From the NCBI GenBank assembly GCA_022316685.1, contig JAKJHU010000107.1, positions 930,001 through 994,000 on the forward strand: 64,000 bases of DNA, read 5' to 3'. Made by a program: the position numbers and the translations under genes. The notes under the pieces were generated by a model. The model made no database searches. It was not told where the DNA came from and saw only the letters and a list, made by a program, of their open reading frames with translations. This stretch comes from Progne subis subis (taxonomy: Eukaryota > Chordata > Aves > Passeriformes > Hirundinidae). The first letter of the stretch is position 1, and every line of letters starts with the position of its first letter. Positions 13,601-25,142 of the stretch are shown here, piece by piece.

Positions 13601-14837
13601 GGGCATCCTCACAATTAAACGTTTCCTGTAAAAACTGGTTATTCACTAGACATAACTGAAGGTTGGATTTCATACTTTTTCCTTTTTAAGAAATAGTATT
13701 TTATAGTAAGCATTAAATTTTCTTTATTTCTTTTTCTTACAGCCCATTATCTCCTACCTCTCCTGAGAGTCCAGTGAGTCCAGGGACTCCCCTGTCACCA
13801 GGTGTTGTTCCGTTGAGACACAGCTGCAAAGCTCATCACTTCCATACTGTTGGAGGAGTGGTAGAAAAGGATGTTTGTACTCGCTGTAGTCACAAACGAT
13901 GGCACCTTATAAAGCCTGTTCAAAAAGCTAAAGAGAACAGAAGAAGTCGTATTGGAGAAGTTACAGTCCTTTCTGTGGGAAGGTAAGGCTTCGGGTCATT
14001 TTGTTGTATGCTTCTCTTAGAATGCTACAGTGGCCAGTGTTGGATCAGATACTCACTGATTCTGCTCTGTTTATAAGGTCAGTGATTTTTTTATTTTAAT
14101 AACCTTGTTACTATTGCACTGAACTTATTTCTGGAAGAAGTAAATGTGATTTTTTTTTTTTTTTTTCTTTTTTTAAGAACTGTGTAAAAATTTGGAGATT
14201 TACCGTGGGTGTAAATTTAAGCCTCTTGCTCGTTTGATACAGGCTAAAAAGAAACAAGAATCACACACTAATAAATGTCTCTGTTTCCGAATTTGGTATT
14301 TCTCAAGTGAGTCTAAGGCTATGGAAACCACTTCATTCTCCTTGTTATTTTTAATTCTTACCTTATATTGTAGTTGTCTTTGAAAATTACTATCCTAAGA
14401 AGTGGTGTGCAATCTGTGGATTCTGCTTCAAAACACAATTCCCTAACAAAGTGTGATTCAGCAGTAGTGAGTATTAGAAATACCTGTAGGTGATAGGAAG
14501 GAAGATGTTCTGAAGTGAAGCAGGGTCCACATAAGTGTCTGCTCTGACATCTTGTTCTTGGGACGTGGAAATTTGTTTCTGCCTATGCTGTTGCTCCTGA
14601 GAATGATCTAACTCATCTGTGAGGAAGTACAGTGAACTTTCTTTTGCTCCCCTCAGATTTCGAGTCACAAAAGTGGACCACAAATCAAATGCCAAAGAGC
14701 GGAAAAGCTTGATGTCCGTTACTGGCGTGGAGAGCGTCAATGGTGAGATGCCCGCCACGCCTGCGAAACAGGATGTGAGCGAAGCCCCTGCCACACCTGT
14801 GAAACAGGAAATGCAGGAGAGGAAAAGCTCAGAATAA
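7786..14837 (+). CDS. RELL1: RELL1, RELT-like protein 1 (exons 2-6; exon 1 outside the window)
   Basis: The joined exons 7786-8025, 9704-9775, 11087-11144, 13743-13982 and 14657-14837 keep one frame and give 262 complete residues plus a split first codon. The order matches human RELL1 throughout: a short extracellular stalk; one membrane span (YIAFALVPVFFIMGLLGILI) followed by CHILKKKGYRCTTEAE; an acidic EEEK stretch; ENSDTVGQIVNYIMKNE; ANADVLKAMVAD; a Ser/Thr-Pro-rich segment; HTVGGVVEKDVCTRC-HKRW; GEVTVLSVGRFRVTKV; and a C-terminal PATP motif. The RELT family binds OSR1/SPAK kinases, and RFRV fits their RFxV docking motif. RELT itself would have a cysteine-rich TNF-receptor ectodomain, which is absent here. 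RELL2 is a poorer match to the post-membrane and HTVGG blocks. The start codon and signal peptide are missing only because the window begins in intron 1. Confidence 0.95.
9704..9775 (+). CDS. RELL1: RELL1 exon 3
   Basis: A 72-nt exon between tttgcacag and GTATAG. It encodes EMNETIHENSDTVGQIVNYI followed by MKNE, nearly the human sequence, and leaves a G that joins CA of the next exon to make Ala. It is too short to stand out as an open reading frame and was found by homology and splice sites. Confidence 0.93.
10573..10624 (+). repeat. Poly-T homopolymer (52 T)
   Basis: An uninterrupted run of 52 T in RELL1 intron 3, preceded by a G/T-rich stretch and followed by ccagac. No retroposed body is visible next to it. 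The true length may differ, since such runs are error-prone in sequencing. Both 'frames' across it (poly-Phe, poly-Lys) are artefacts. Confidence 0.95.
11087..11144 (+). CDS. RELL1: RELL1 exon 4
   Basis: A 58-nt exon between cattgcag and GTAATT. It encodes (A)NADVLKAMVADSSVFEPE and ends in AG of a Ser codon. Human has ADNSLYDPES at the same place. Found by homology and frame; it does not appear as an open reading frame on its own. Confidence 0.93.
11654..11711 (+). repeat. Two-copy 29-bp tandem repeat
   Basis: Two adjacent copies start tagatgca and share 'tatgtgtaaaag--cttg', at 11654-11682 and 11683-11711, with a few substitutions. It is in RELL1 intron 4 and looks like a simple local duplication. 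Confidence 0.8.
13743..13982 (+). CDS. RELL1: RELL1 exon 5 (Ser/Thr-Pro cluster, CxxC block)
   Basis: The acceptor is tttttcttacag and the donor GTAAGG. The 240-nt exon starts with seven proline-directed Ser/Thr sites within about 22 residues (ESP, LSP, TSP, ESP, VSP, GTP, LSP). It continues with HTVGGVVEKDVCTRCSHKRW, whose CxxC is shared with human, and ends in GEVTVLSVG plus the first two bases of the Arg of RFRV. A reading frame opening at 13774 starts inside the exon and is not the true start. Confidence 0.94.
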
Positions 14838-14843
14838 ATGCAG
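14657..14843 (+). CDS. RELL1: RELL1 exon 6 (last coding exon; stop at 14835-14837)
   Basis: The acceptor is tgctcccctcag. It encodes FRVTKVDHKSNAKERKSLMS, then VTGVESVNGEM, then two PATP-KQ units, and ends in ERKSSE and TAA. The human protein has a single unit (PATPVKRE). Six bases after the stop, at 14843/14844, the sequence CAG|GTATCA looks like a donor, so the exon probably ends there and the rest of the 3'UTR lies in another exon. The open frame begins upstream at 14619, but the part before 14657 is intron. Confidence 0.93.
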
Positions 14844-17800
14844 GTATCAGTCATTTGACCGTTTGGAATTCATTCTGAGAGTGTTACGTTGTGAAATATG
14901 TGAAAAGTAATCAGTACAGTTGAAAATGCATGAGTTCTGTGTGAAAACTCATTTTTCAATTTCAAAATTCTCTACACAAGTCTGCAAAAATTACATGTGC
15001 TCATTCAGGTAATGATAAATTCGGAAAGGCTTTTTTATCAACCAAATTCTTATCTAATTGTTTATTCAGACTTTGTAATTAGAGTAGGTGTTGAAATAAC
15101 TTTTGTGGGTGTGGCATCACTAGTCCAGCAGATAAAATGTCTGCATATTAATTTTTTGGCAATAAACAGTGGCTCAGATTTAGTGGCAATGTGCTTATTG
15201 TCCAAAACAAACAAGTGCTGCTGACAGTTGTATCACTGGAATAACTACAGTTATTCAGTAACTCCAGCTCCTTCCTTATGCTTGCTGCTTTGTACTGCAT
15301 GCTTGTATAAGATGATTGCTTACTAGATACTTTTCTGATAGATCTGTGGAGATTTGACTAATAGCAATGGAGTCACATGAACCTGCTGATCTCACAGGGA
15401 TCTAACTAGGCCAGGAGGTTGAGGTTTTCTTGTGAGTCATTAAACGTCAGTGAATTGCTTGAATTACTCTGTTAAGCATGTGAAAATCATACTCGGCATG
15501 GTTTTGAAATGCAATCCTCACTGTGGTTTTTTGGGTTTTTTTTAAACAGTTTAGAATGTTGGGGGAAAAAAAACCCTGGAGGTTATGATTTGCCTCTGTT
15601 TGATGACATGCTGATAGATAATGTGAAGGGGAGAAAGTGATTTTACACAAATGTGATTCAAAATTCAGACCAGACCCTTGAGGAAGAAGGGTTCTGTGGT
15701 AACATAGTAAATGTGCTGGACTTGATGAAAGTGAGCAAATTGCACAGTGCCAAACTCCCTGTATGCTGAGAGAGAGGATAAAATTATGTTGTATCGAACT
15801 ATTGGTAACCTCAAATGGAAGAGAGAAAAGCACAAGAGGAAATTGGGTCTGTTTAGAAAAGCAACAAGACTCAAATGCCCTTGAGTATCTTGAGGTTAGA
15901 GAGCTGGTATGCAGTGGGATATTCCTTGCAACCCTTACTGGCAGCACTGGTTTGACTGTTGAACTAAGTAGAGTGTATTTGTCTGGCCTCTGTGCCTCAT
16001 CACTAAATCATACTCAGGTTTTTTGTACCCTTGCCGTAGAGGAAGAGAAACTTAGAGATGTGGTACGCTTCCAAATAATAAAAAAGTTGTGGAGGATAAT
16101 GAAGTAAATTGACTTTGGGGTTTTTTTTCCCCCCCTCAGAAGACGGTGATAGGCTAAATTGCAAGGAGGTTGAGCTCAGGTTTCAAAAACTAAGAAATTG
16201 GAAGAAGCATCTTTATTGCTGGACATTTATAAGAGCAGACTGCACAAATACTTGTCTGTGCCCGTGTTTCGCTTTTTGATGTGTAGCCCATTTTGGCAAA
16301 TTATAGGTGCCTAGTGGCTGCTTCACTGTTGCACTGAAATCTGTGAAGGATCTACAGATGTCAGTGAAAGGCAAACAGTACTTTTATTTTCTGATTCAGA
16401 ATAATGTCCTTGTGCTCAAGGTTTTTTATGTTGGTGTGGTTTCTATTAAAAAAATCAATATTAGCTAAATGCAATAGGAGATAACATCTTCCTTCACTAG
16501 ATTAGTATTTCCATGCCGAGCTAATTGTTTTGTTAGTTCTGTGACTATTTTTATTTCTTTTCTGTGTCTCTAGTGGGAGATACAGAAATCTCATCAGAAT
16601 GTTCATAATGATTTTTTTTCTACTTAAAGGCAAGCTAGTTATCTTCTCTTTAAGCGTGAGAAATAGAAAGAATAGAGCATACATGAAAATAAATTACAGT
16701 GCAATTTACTTAAAAAACCCCATAATTTTGAAGTCACTCAAAATATTTTGTAGTCCAGTTTTCTTTCTAATATGTTATTTCTGCTCTTAGCAGAAAAGCT
16801 GTTCTCTGTAATTACCTAAAAGTTCTATAAATTTAAACCATTACTACTTTAATTTAAAAATAGGCTGTTCTCTAGAGGGATACGATAGTAAAGCTATAAA
16901 AAATTTGTCCATCTATGGCAGCTTTTTATTGTAGAACCTCCCTTGGGCTTAAAAGTTTTGCCTCTCTGAAAACAAATGTTCTTAATAGCAGAGAAATTGC
17001 TCAGCAGAATATTTTAATGGTCTCTCTAATCCAACAGAGCTATTTTGTAAATCATCTGGGAAATTAGCCAGGTCTGTCTGATTTGCACTGCAAAAAATAA
17101 ACAGGTCTTGCTTGAAAAAGGGTATGATACTGTTCCCTAGCACGGTTCTAGACCAGTTTTTGTGTACTGTCATGAGAAGCTGTTCACATGTAAGCAGGTT
17201 AGACCTTTGCATCAGACTTATTTCAGACTTCTAATAAATTACTGTAGCCCAATTTACTGAAGCTGAATAGGTAAGCACTATTTAAGACTTCTGTGCCTCT
17301 AGTCAATACCTTCCTGATTAAAGCTTATAGTTTTGGGAATTTGACTCAGATCTTCAGATGCAGAGGAAGAAGGCAGAAATAAATGGATGTTTAACTGCTT
17401 CCAGAAAAGATTATTTTGTCATTCAGAGGCAGTAGATTTGTGCCTTGTGGCTGACTTTAATCACTGTTACTGGGAGTTGCTGTATGAGGTGGAATTCCTG
17501 AGTTGGACAGTACCTGAATGAAGTAGCATTGCTGATTGCCTGTATTCACTGCTACTCTCAAGTCCAGGGCTTTTTTTCCCCTAAACTGGTATGTTCTGAA
17601 GCGACCTCTGCAGTGTTTCAGCTTATCTAGTGTCTTGCTGGCTGCATCATTAGAAGTTCTAGCATGTCTTCTCTATGTGTTCAAGGTCCATGTTCCCAGC
17701 AGACTCCTTTCATCAGTTAATTTTATTTCAAATATGCTTGATGGCACATAAGGAGTAGTAGATAACACAGCTGATAATTGAAGTCAAAACTTTGAGTTGA

Positions 17801-18137
17801 GCTCTCGCACATCCATTTTAAGCTACTGGGTAAACAGAAACTGGTGCTGGTACACTGAAGCTGTGTAACATTTTCCATTTGTGGTGCTTTGCACTGTGGT
17901 GTGATTTGTCAGTTTGTCCATGTGTTTGTCCATGCATTTCAAGAGTACTACCTCACTTTTTAGTTCGTCTTTATGATTACATGTGCTAAACTTGGAGTGC
18001 ACGGCAAGTACTTCATATAATTGTGGCTTTTCTTTTTTCCATTTCAGAGCACCTGATAACTTTTTATTAGGTGTGTCCATCGTAAAACTAATTTTGCTAT
18101 GTAGGTTTACTTTTAGAATTGTTTTCTTCTCTTACAG
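14844..18137 (+). other. RELL1: Probable intron in the RELL1 3'UTR
   Basis: Bounded by CAG|GTATCA at 14843/14844 and ttcttctcttacag|GTGGAA at 18137/18138. Because it opens only 6 nt past the stop, it would not trigger nonsense-mediated decay under the 50-55 nt rule. Frames of 166 aa (15947-15447, - strand) and 114 aa (15763-16107, + strand) overlap on opposite strands and match nothing I recognise. Nothing else is seen. Confidence 0.55.
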
Positions 18138-20545
18138 GTGGAACCTTTAGACGATGATTGTCTGCAAGCACTTTGGAGAAAACTGAAAATTCCCAAGAGA
18201 TGCATACTATTTAAGGAAATGTATTTATGGCAGTGTAGCATTTTACAAGTTCTGTGATGTCATTCCTGCAAGGTTAAACACTTAATTGATTTTGACCAGT
18301 GAAATGGTAAGATTTAGACACTTAAATACTGTTGAGCTTTGTGGACATCATAACAAATGGCTTCATCTTGGAAAGAAAGCATACGTACACATTTTTGGAC
18401 AGGAAAGGTAAAAGCTTTATCAAGTCTTAAACTCTTTTTGTACTTAGACAAGCACTTACAAGCTCAATATTAAGAATAATACAATTACCTCGTGGATAAA
18501 CTGCATTCAGCCCCGTGGTCCATCTGGATTTTTCTTCTCCTGTTCTGCCTGCTCCAGAATTGACAAGTGTTTGCTGAAGATAAAAGCCAGCCTTTGGAAG
18601 ATGAAAATATTCTTTCAATCTTACTGCTTGTAGCCAAGTAAAACACATGAGGAAATAATCAGCCAAATCTGCATGTGTGCCTTTATTACATAAGCCCTCG
18701 AATTCTGTGCAGGGTACCTCACAGTAGAGACTGGTTCAGTTTTTCACAGATGTTAAATTAAATTATTTTTCCCAGGACGTGTACCTCTCCCTTACTACTT
18801 AACACAGGCTGAAGAGCATCTTTTGGATGAGCTCTTGGTGAGGTTACTTTCCTCAAGGCCTTACGTTCTCTTGTTTTCTTGTAACTGCTCACTCATATTT
18901 GAAGAGTGCCTAATAGTTTTGCTTTTTTGTTTTTTCTTACCCACAGGTTCCTTATTAAGCTAAGGCAACATATTTCAACCCTTAGATAAGGATATGGAAT
19001 ATTGGGCATTAGTATATATTCCATAAATTTTTTAAAGTGCTTCAGAGTGGCTTAATTGGACTAAGGGTAGTTGTGTTCATTGACACCCAAATCTTAAGCC
19101 AGTTTTACTCCTTTCATATTATGATGTTAACTCTCTGTATCTACTTCTGATCTCAGCTTTGTCCTGTTACTTGTTTTGGGGAGGAAAATCTGTTACACTT
19201 TAGCAAACTTTTCTGTGTAATAGAAAATCATATCATTTCTGAGTGCCTAAGAATATAAGTTCTATTGTAAGGCATTTTAATAGAGACTGCATTATATTCT
19301 GAGAACTGTAACTTAATATGCTTTATGAACTCAATGAAAATCAGTGTATGTTTTTGAAATGGATTTATTTTAAATTGATAACCTTCCATCTTTTTAATAC
19401 AGGTGCTCTAAATTGTGTTTCTTCATCGATTTATGCAGGTGGTGTTAACAATCAGTGTGTACAAAATTACTCTTCCTGCCTGTGTATTAGTTACTCCCAT
19501 GTCTTGTCAGGAAACACCAAGTTTATTTGCCCTTGTTGCAAGTATGTGCTGCTGATGGTCTTCCTACTATGTGTATTCACAAGATACTGACTGCTCCTAT
19601 GAATATATACTTTTCAGCGATACTGTATCTGCCAAAAAAACCCCCACCACTACCCACCCAAAACTTTGAAAATAAGAACTGTTTCATTGTTCTTTTAGAA
19701 ATGGATATTTTTAGAGATATTTGTCTTTCCTTGAGTACCCAAAATAGCTGTTTGGCCAGGACTCTAACTTCAGTGTTAAGCACTGCTCCCTGCTCCCATA
19801 AATTTAAAATCAGCTTGTGAAATCTCTTCAATATTTAAGTACAACATAAACACCAACCTCATCTTACAGGCATACATTAAGTGTCACATGATTATTTGTG
19901 TGAAGAATATTTCTAGAAGATTTAATTAGTATTAGTGGTAGTAATAAACTTTCAGTTTCCAAGAGATTGATAGCTATGAGTATAAAATGTTATTGGAAAA
20001 AGGGCACATTGGAGAAAACAGCAGTTTTCAAATAATTTTCAGAAAGAAAATAGTTAAAGACTATCCCCAGAATTTTTTCTAAATATAGGGCAGTTTTTCT
20101 TGATACTGTATTTTGATATGTGATGGATTAGTACTTCAAATAAATGGCAGAAGGATGGAAGAAAGTTTAATCAGTAATACATATGTTTTACTTATTTTAA
20201 AAGGTTGTTCCTATTTTGTTTCCAGTGATAATACATAGAATAAAAGGGATGGAAAGTTGTTGGATTTGTAAAATATTGTTTACCTGTATAAAGTAATTAT
20301 GTAAGGTATTATAAGACCTGATATGTGCAAGAATTGAATTTTGCATTGCTACCTACGTAAGAGAGGATTTAGAAGCTGTTCTGTTCTATTGCCTTTAACA
20401 CTACATTGCTATTTTGTAGGGTATGGATATTGCCATATTAGACTGCTTTTCTTAAATTTGCTTATCAAATGTATTTTTAACAAAATAGTTTATATACAAC
20501 TTTTATATTACTAAGGAGTAAATAAAAAATACTGATTCTTAAGCT
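18138..20545 (+). other. RELL1: Probable RELL1 terminal exon (3'UTR)
   Basis: A good pyrimidine-rich acceptor lies just before 18138. The stretch is AT-rich, without credible coding, and ends near a cluster of poly(A) signals with AATAAA at 20521. A T/G-rich stretch at about 20580-20597 could be the downstream element. A long 3'UTR exon is expected for RELL1. The exact 3' end is inferred, and another signal at 22668 would lengthen it. Confidence 0.5.
20521..20526 (+). promoter_or_regulatory. Poly(A) signal AATAAA (RELL1, candidate)
   Basis: AATAAA within aaataaaaaat, followed about 60 nt later by gtgatgtttgttttttt, a plausible G/U-rich downstream element. Cleavage would fall near 20540-20550. 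Confidence 0.45.
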
Positions 20546-22667
20546 TGCTTCGGACTTCCTTAAGCCTTCACCCATTGAGTGATGTTTGTTTTTTTACCAT
20601 GCAAATGTAAAATGCAATTTTTTTGCCTCTGAAGTTTTTGTTTATGGAAGTAGTGAGAAGTTTAGTTTATAGTGTGATGTACTTCAGAGCAGTTTTATTT
20701 TCTTCAGAAAGAACAATTGCAAATACTACTTTAGTTTCATATTTAAATGGGAAAGACAGAAATCTGTGCTTTAACTCAAGCTGGTATCTTAGATTAAATG
20801 TATCAAGACTTTTAACTTACTGTTATATTGGATATTGGAGCTTCTAAAAAATACTCAACATTATTCTTAATTTTTTCATAAGGTAAGGAACAAAAAAATC
20901 ACAAATGACAGGAAGTTCTCTGCAGTTGTTTCCTCTCAGCCTGTGTCTGTCTGTGATACTACAATGCTTAATTTGTCACATTATGTTCTTGCAGATGGCT
21001 GTGATCTGTAAAGGGCATTAAAAATGGGTTTTGCTCTATGAATAGTGTGGAGGAGCCTTTGACACAAGTTGTGGCCAGCTGAGATGGGATTATTGGTGTA
21101 CCATCCTGTTCACAGGTTTGGGGGTTTTTATTATTTCAGTTTTTTATTATTTCCTAGTGGCATCATGTGGGGTCTGTTTTGAGCTCTGTATTTGAGTTTC
21201 AGAGGTTGATATACAACTGTTTTATATTCAGATTGTTAAAAAAATAAAAGTCCTTCCAGGCCTTAATCTTCAGACAGAATTGAGACGCTGCTGCTGCTGA
21301 AGTTTCTGGAAATTCAACACACTATGTGAGTCTCATTTTCAGGAATTTTTTTTTGTTCACTTTTTCTTCTACATACAAATTACATGTAAGTATGTGTAAT
21401 ACACAGTTTTAATTAGAAGATATGTACTTAGATTGAAATACAAGAGGATTGATGTATTACGGTTTGAGAAATTCTAACTGGACTGACATAGACAAGTCTT
21501 CAAAAGAAACAGAATGTTTTTCAAATGGATTTTGGTTTTTTCACATGGATTAATTCTTGTGTTACTTTTACCCAATGCAGGCACTTCATTTTTTTAGTAA
21601 AGCATTATTCCAAAATTCAGGATCTTACCTTAGGATGCTGTAGCACAATAGTCCAGGGTGCTACTTCTGTGTTAAAGAAAATCTGATTTTACTAGTAAAG
21701 AACACAGAATCCATGTGCAATGTATTTTTGAAACATGGTAAGGATTAAAGCATTTCTTTTGCTTCTGAATCTCTTTATAAAACCATTTCAGTTGAAGGCA
21801 TGCCACAGTGTAATTGGTTTCTCATTGCCATTTTCTTTCTGAACTCTAACCCTGTTTTTCACGTGTACAGACACTTTGACAAAATTGGTACCTTATATGG
21901 TCCCTGTAGTCCCACGTGTGTTGTGTCACTTGGTGAAAGTGTTATTTCAGCCAGCTGGTCTCATTCTGGGGGAATGCTAAAGCACAAGTGTTTTCCTGTG
22001 TACCTGAGTCTGCAGATGTTGCAGCTGTGCACTGTCTAGAAATGACACCAGACCCCAGTGTTCCTGCGGGGGGTGTGTGTGCAGCTTGCAGCGGGGAGCT
22101 CTTCTGGGGCTGCTGGAGTTACGGAGCTGCCAGTGTGGCTGCGTAGCAGAGCCGAACTGAAAGACACACGAGAGGGAAATAGGCACTAAAAGCATGATAA
22201 GAAATTACAGGAGAAAAGGATGCCAGGTAAAATTGTTGTCTGGTTGTTTTCTTACTATTTTTTTTTCTCCTAAAAATGAATTGAGCTTGTACTTAACTGC
22301 ATACTAATACAAAATCATATGGGTTCAGACTATCCTTTTTATGAGATTAGCCCTGTCTGGAAGAGAGGAGGACATATGGTCTGTTCTGGCTTGGTAATGA
22401 AAGTGCCTACTGCGTTGGAATGTGAGACTGTGTCTCCTAAGGAATTAAGTTTCCTGGCTGTTTAGTGGTTGTTGAGGAGTCCCACTTGTGACCTGTAGTT
22501 TGAAGTGTGAATCAATTTGTGCCTCTAAATTTAGGGTTTCTGGGCACTTTAGGCTTTTTCTTTTTTTCCCTGCTAAGTAACTAATGCTACTGCTAATGAG
22601 TAAACCAGAAAAGAGTGGTTAAGTCTTGGCTATCTCATATTAATGAACAACTTGTAACACTTGGACA

Positions 22668-22673
22668 AATAAA
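22668..22673 (+). promoter_or_regulatory. Poly(A) signal AATAAA (RELL1, alternative distal)
   Basis: AATAAA followed within 25-60 nt by cttggtgttttgtg and further GT-rich sequence, so its context is at least as good as the one at 20521. If used, the 3'UTR exon would be about 4.5 kb. Confidence 0.35.
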
Positions 22674-22800
22674 GATGGATTTAGATATAATTTTTTTCTT
22701 GGTGTTTTGTGAAATCCTGTATTTTGGGATTTTGTTTGAGGGAGGTTAGGCTCAAAGTACTGGCATCTGAAATTCTGAAATTTCCACTTCTTGTTGTCTT

Positions 22801-22887
22801 CTTTTTTTTTTTTTAATTTTCCTCTTTTATTTTAACTTTTTTTTTTTTAATTTTTTTTATTTAATTTTATTTTATTTTATTTATTTT
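22801..22887 (+). repeat. T-rich low-complexity tract
   Basis: Runs of T broken by AA and A, ending in TTTTA repeats. Simple low-complexity DNA. Confidence 0.9.
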
Positions 22888-25142
22888 CCGGTGGTAAGGG
22901 GCCTGCACTAAGGTGCTGCTGGTCTTTTTACTCAAGCCATGATTTGATGTTATCTCTTGTTCTTGTTCTGGATGCTCCCTTTTGCCTCTCTGAGGAGGCT
23001 GGCTGATTCTGGAGCTACCATTGTGTGGAGCTGGAAGGCACCCTGTCAGCCTTGGAGCTCCTTTCCTGGCAGGTTAAGGTCATCTGCTCATGCAAAACTA
23101 ATAAAAAGGGTATGTAGGGCTGGAGCAGGATAAGGAAAAGGAAGCTGAACAGTTTGGGAAGGTAGGAGTCTGTTCCTCGAACTTTCAAAAAAAAAAAGGT
23201 GGGAGGCTTGTAATGCTGGAAGCATTGCCAGTCTTGTAATGCTGGAAACAAGAGGGTGGCAGAAGCCTTCAAACAGACATTAGTGGCAAGATCTGAAAGC
23301 TCTGTGCTGTTAACAGTAAGCAGCTTCCAAATTATCTGTGGCTCCCAAGTTATCAGGAAGGGTGGGTTGGTGGTGTATTTCGCTACTAAGTTTAGGTAAG
23401 TGAAGCCAAGTCCCCTGTGGCATGTACTTAGTGCAGAACCAGTTACATGGGTAGTGCTTGGCCATCTGTTTCTGTATGCCTGGCCTTGTGTGGGTCTGTG
23501 TCAGTCTAGCTTAGTCCATCTGTTGTAACTGAAACACCTCTTACATTATATCTGGGCAGCCTCTAGCGCTGTAGAGGTGCAATGGCATCGAGTGTAGCTG
23601 CAGCTATAACACCAAGGAGGATGTATTAACATGCACTTTAACACCAATGTAACCCCTCAGTTTTACACGTGCAAAACCCTCTGATGCCACCTTCCCTTGT
23701 CTGTTTTCAGTCAGTCATCCCAGTCCTGTCCCTTCTGGGCTGCAGTTGTTGGAAGTGCAGCAGACGGGAGGCACTTGTGCTGGTGTGTCACGATTGTCGT
23801 GGTGGTCTTGAAATGGCCCTGGGGAGTAGAGAGCACTGGATTCTGTACACTTTCCATAGCTGTCAGCATGGAGCAGAGCAGCAACAGCAAGACAACTAAC
23901 AAACCTAGCTGGTACCTGATGCAGAGGGGCAGGTTTGGAGAGGCACTGCCGGGGAGGGCAAGTTCAGAGAAGAGGCAGCAATGGGAGTGAGAAAGACTTG
24001 TGAGGATGGACTGAAAAATAGTAGAGCAGAAGCACTTTGAGATGAACTCTTGTCTCTGAGCTGTTCTGAAAAATTGATTTTTGTTTCGTGGATGTCATTA
24101 GGTATCCAGATAAATAGTCAGGTGATAGATAACGTGGTTTGATTTTCATATTGGATAAGATAGTATTTTGAAATTACCATATTAAAGTAGTATTTAACTA
24201 TTGGTCTTCAATATTGATTTACAGTAAGAATAATTATCCAATAAGAGCAAAAAATCCTAGGAAAACCTTAAAATAAAATAACCATAATATTTCTCAAATT
24301 TATCTTCAAAGGGCTCTACACACATATATGCATGGAATATATGCACAGACAGGAATGCAATGTTTTCTGTCCGGTGCAAGCAGGTTTTGTGTAGAGTAGC
24401 TGCATTTCATACTTGCGGGCAGCAGAGGGAGCTATGAAGCTTTTATTGATAATTCAAAAAGGTCGGCGTGGGTCAGTGTAAAAAAAGAATTAAACAAAAA
24501 AATTTGAAAAAGTTTAATTTAATGGGAGCTCTAAGGTGCCTTATGGGGCTGGGGCAGAGCTGTGGCTAGTCAGGACCCAGCAACTCAGCCCCTCTCCTGC
24601 CCTGCAGTGGCCTGGAAGTAGCTGCTGCAGTTATTAAAAGGAACAATGTAAACTTCTCTCTGAGCCAAATTTTTAATCAAAGCAATGAGGAAGAACAGGA
24701 TCCTTGTGTCGTATGTCAAAACAATAGCAGCGTGCATCGCCTGGTAATTAACACTCGTGCATGAATCTGGAAAAGTAATTCCCAATCAGGGTGGAGTACG
24801 TGTATTCTTTTGCAAAGCTTTTGATAATTTGTCTTGATTTTGATTAATGCTGGATCTCTAGTATGGTTGGTTTTTTTGCAGATGCTAATTGGATGAGGTT
24901 TTATTGTAAGTCTCCGTAAACAGCAGATTAATGAGTAAAAGGTAACCAAAATCAGACCGGCATTATTCTGGCAAAGTATGATGTTAGATACTTGTTAGAT
25001 AAACGCCTGTGTCACTTTTACCTACCAAACTGAAACTGTGGCATTAAAAATCCGTAATATTTCATCTGTTCTGGAGACTGATTCCAGAGAAACTGCTACC
25101 CCTTCTGGCCACAGCAAAATCTCTTTCTGTCCTGCATCTTGT

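Larger units (their letters stand above)
8026..14656 (+). other. RELL1: RELL1 introns 2-5
   Basis: The four introns are 8026-9703, 9776-11086, 11145-13742 and 13983-14656. They are AT-rich, with T-tracts at 9184-9212 and 10573-10624 and a small tandem duplication at 11654-11711. I see no gene, RNA or full-length mobile element in them. The frames opening at 8175, 9853, 10904 and 13399 show no protein-like composition or known motif. Confidence 0.8.

Noticed and set aside
7786..14837. RELT or RELL2 instead of RELL1
   Set aside because: There is no cysteine-rich receptor ectodomain (RELT), and the post-membrane, ENSDTVGQIV, HTVGGVVE and C-terminal PATP blocks match RELL1 best.
14474..14854. 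126-aa frame antisense to RELL1 exon 6
   Set aside because: Shadow of exon 6; no homology or independent signals.
24419..24432. Second CTCF-like match
   Set aside because: Lacks the conserved C in the GGC part of the core, so it is mentioned only as context for the site at 43150.
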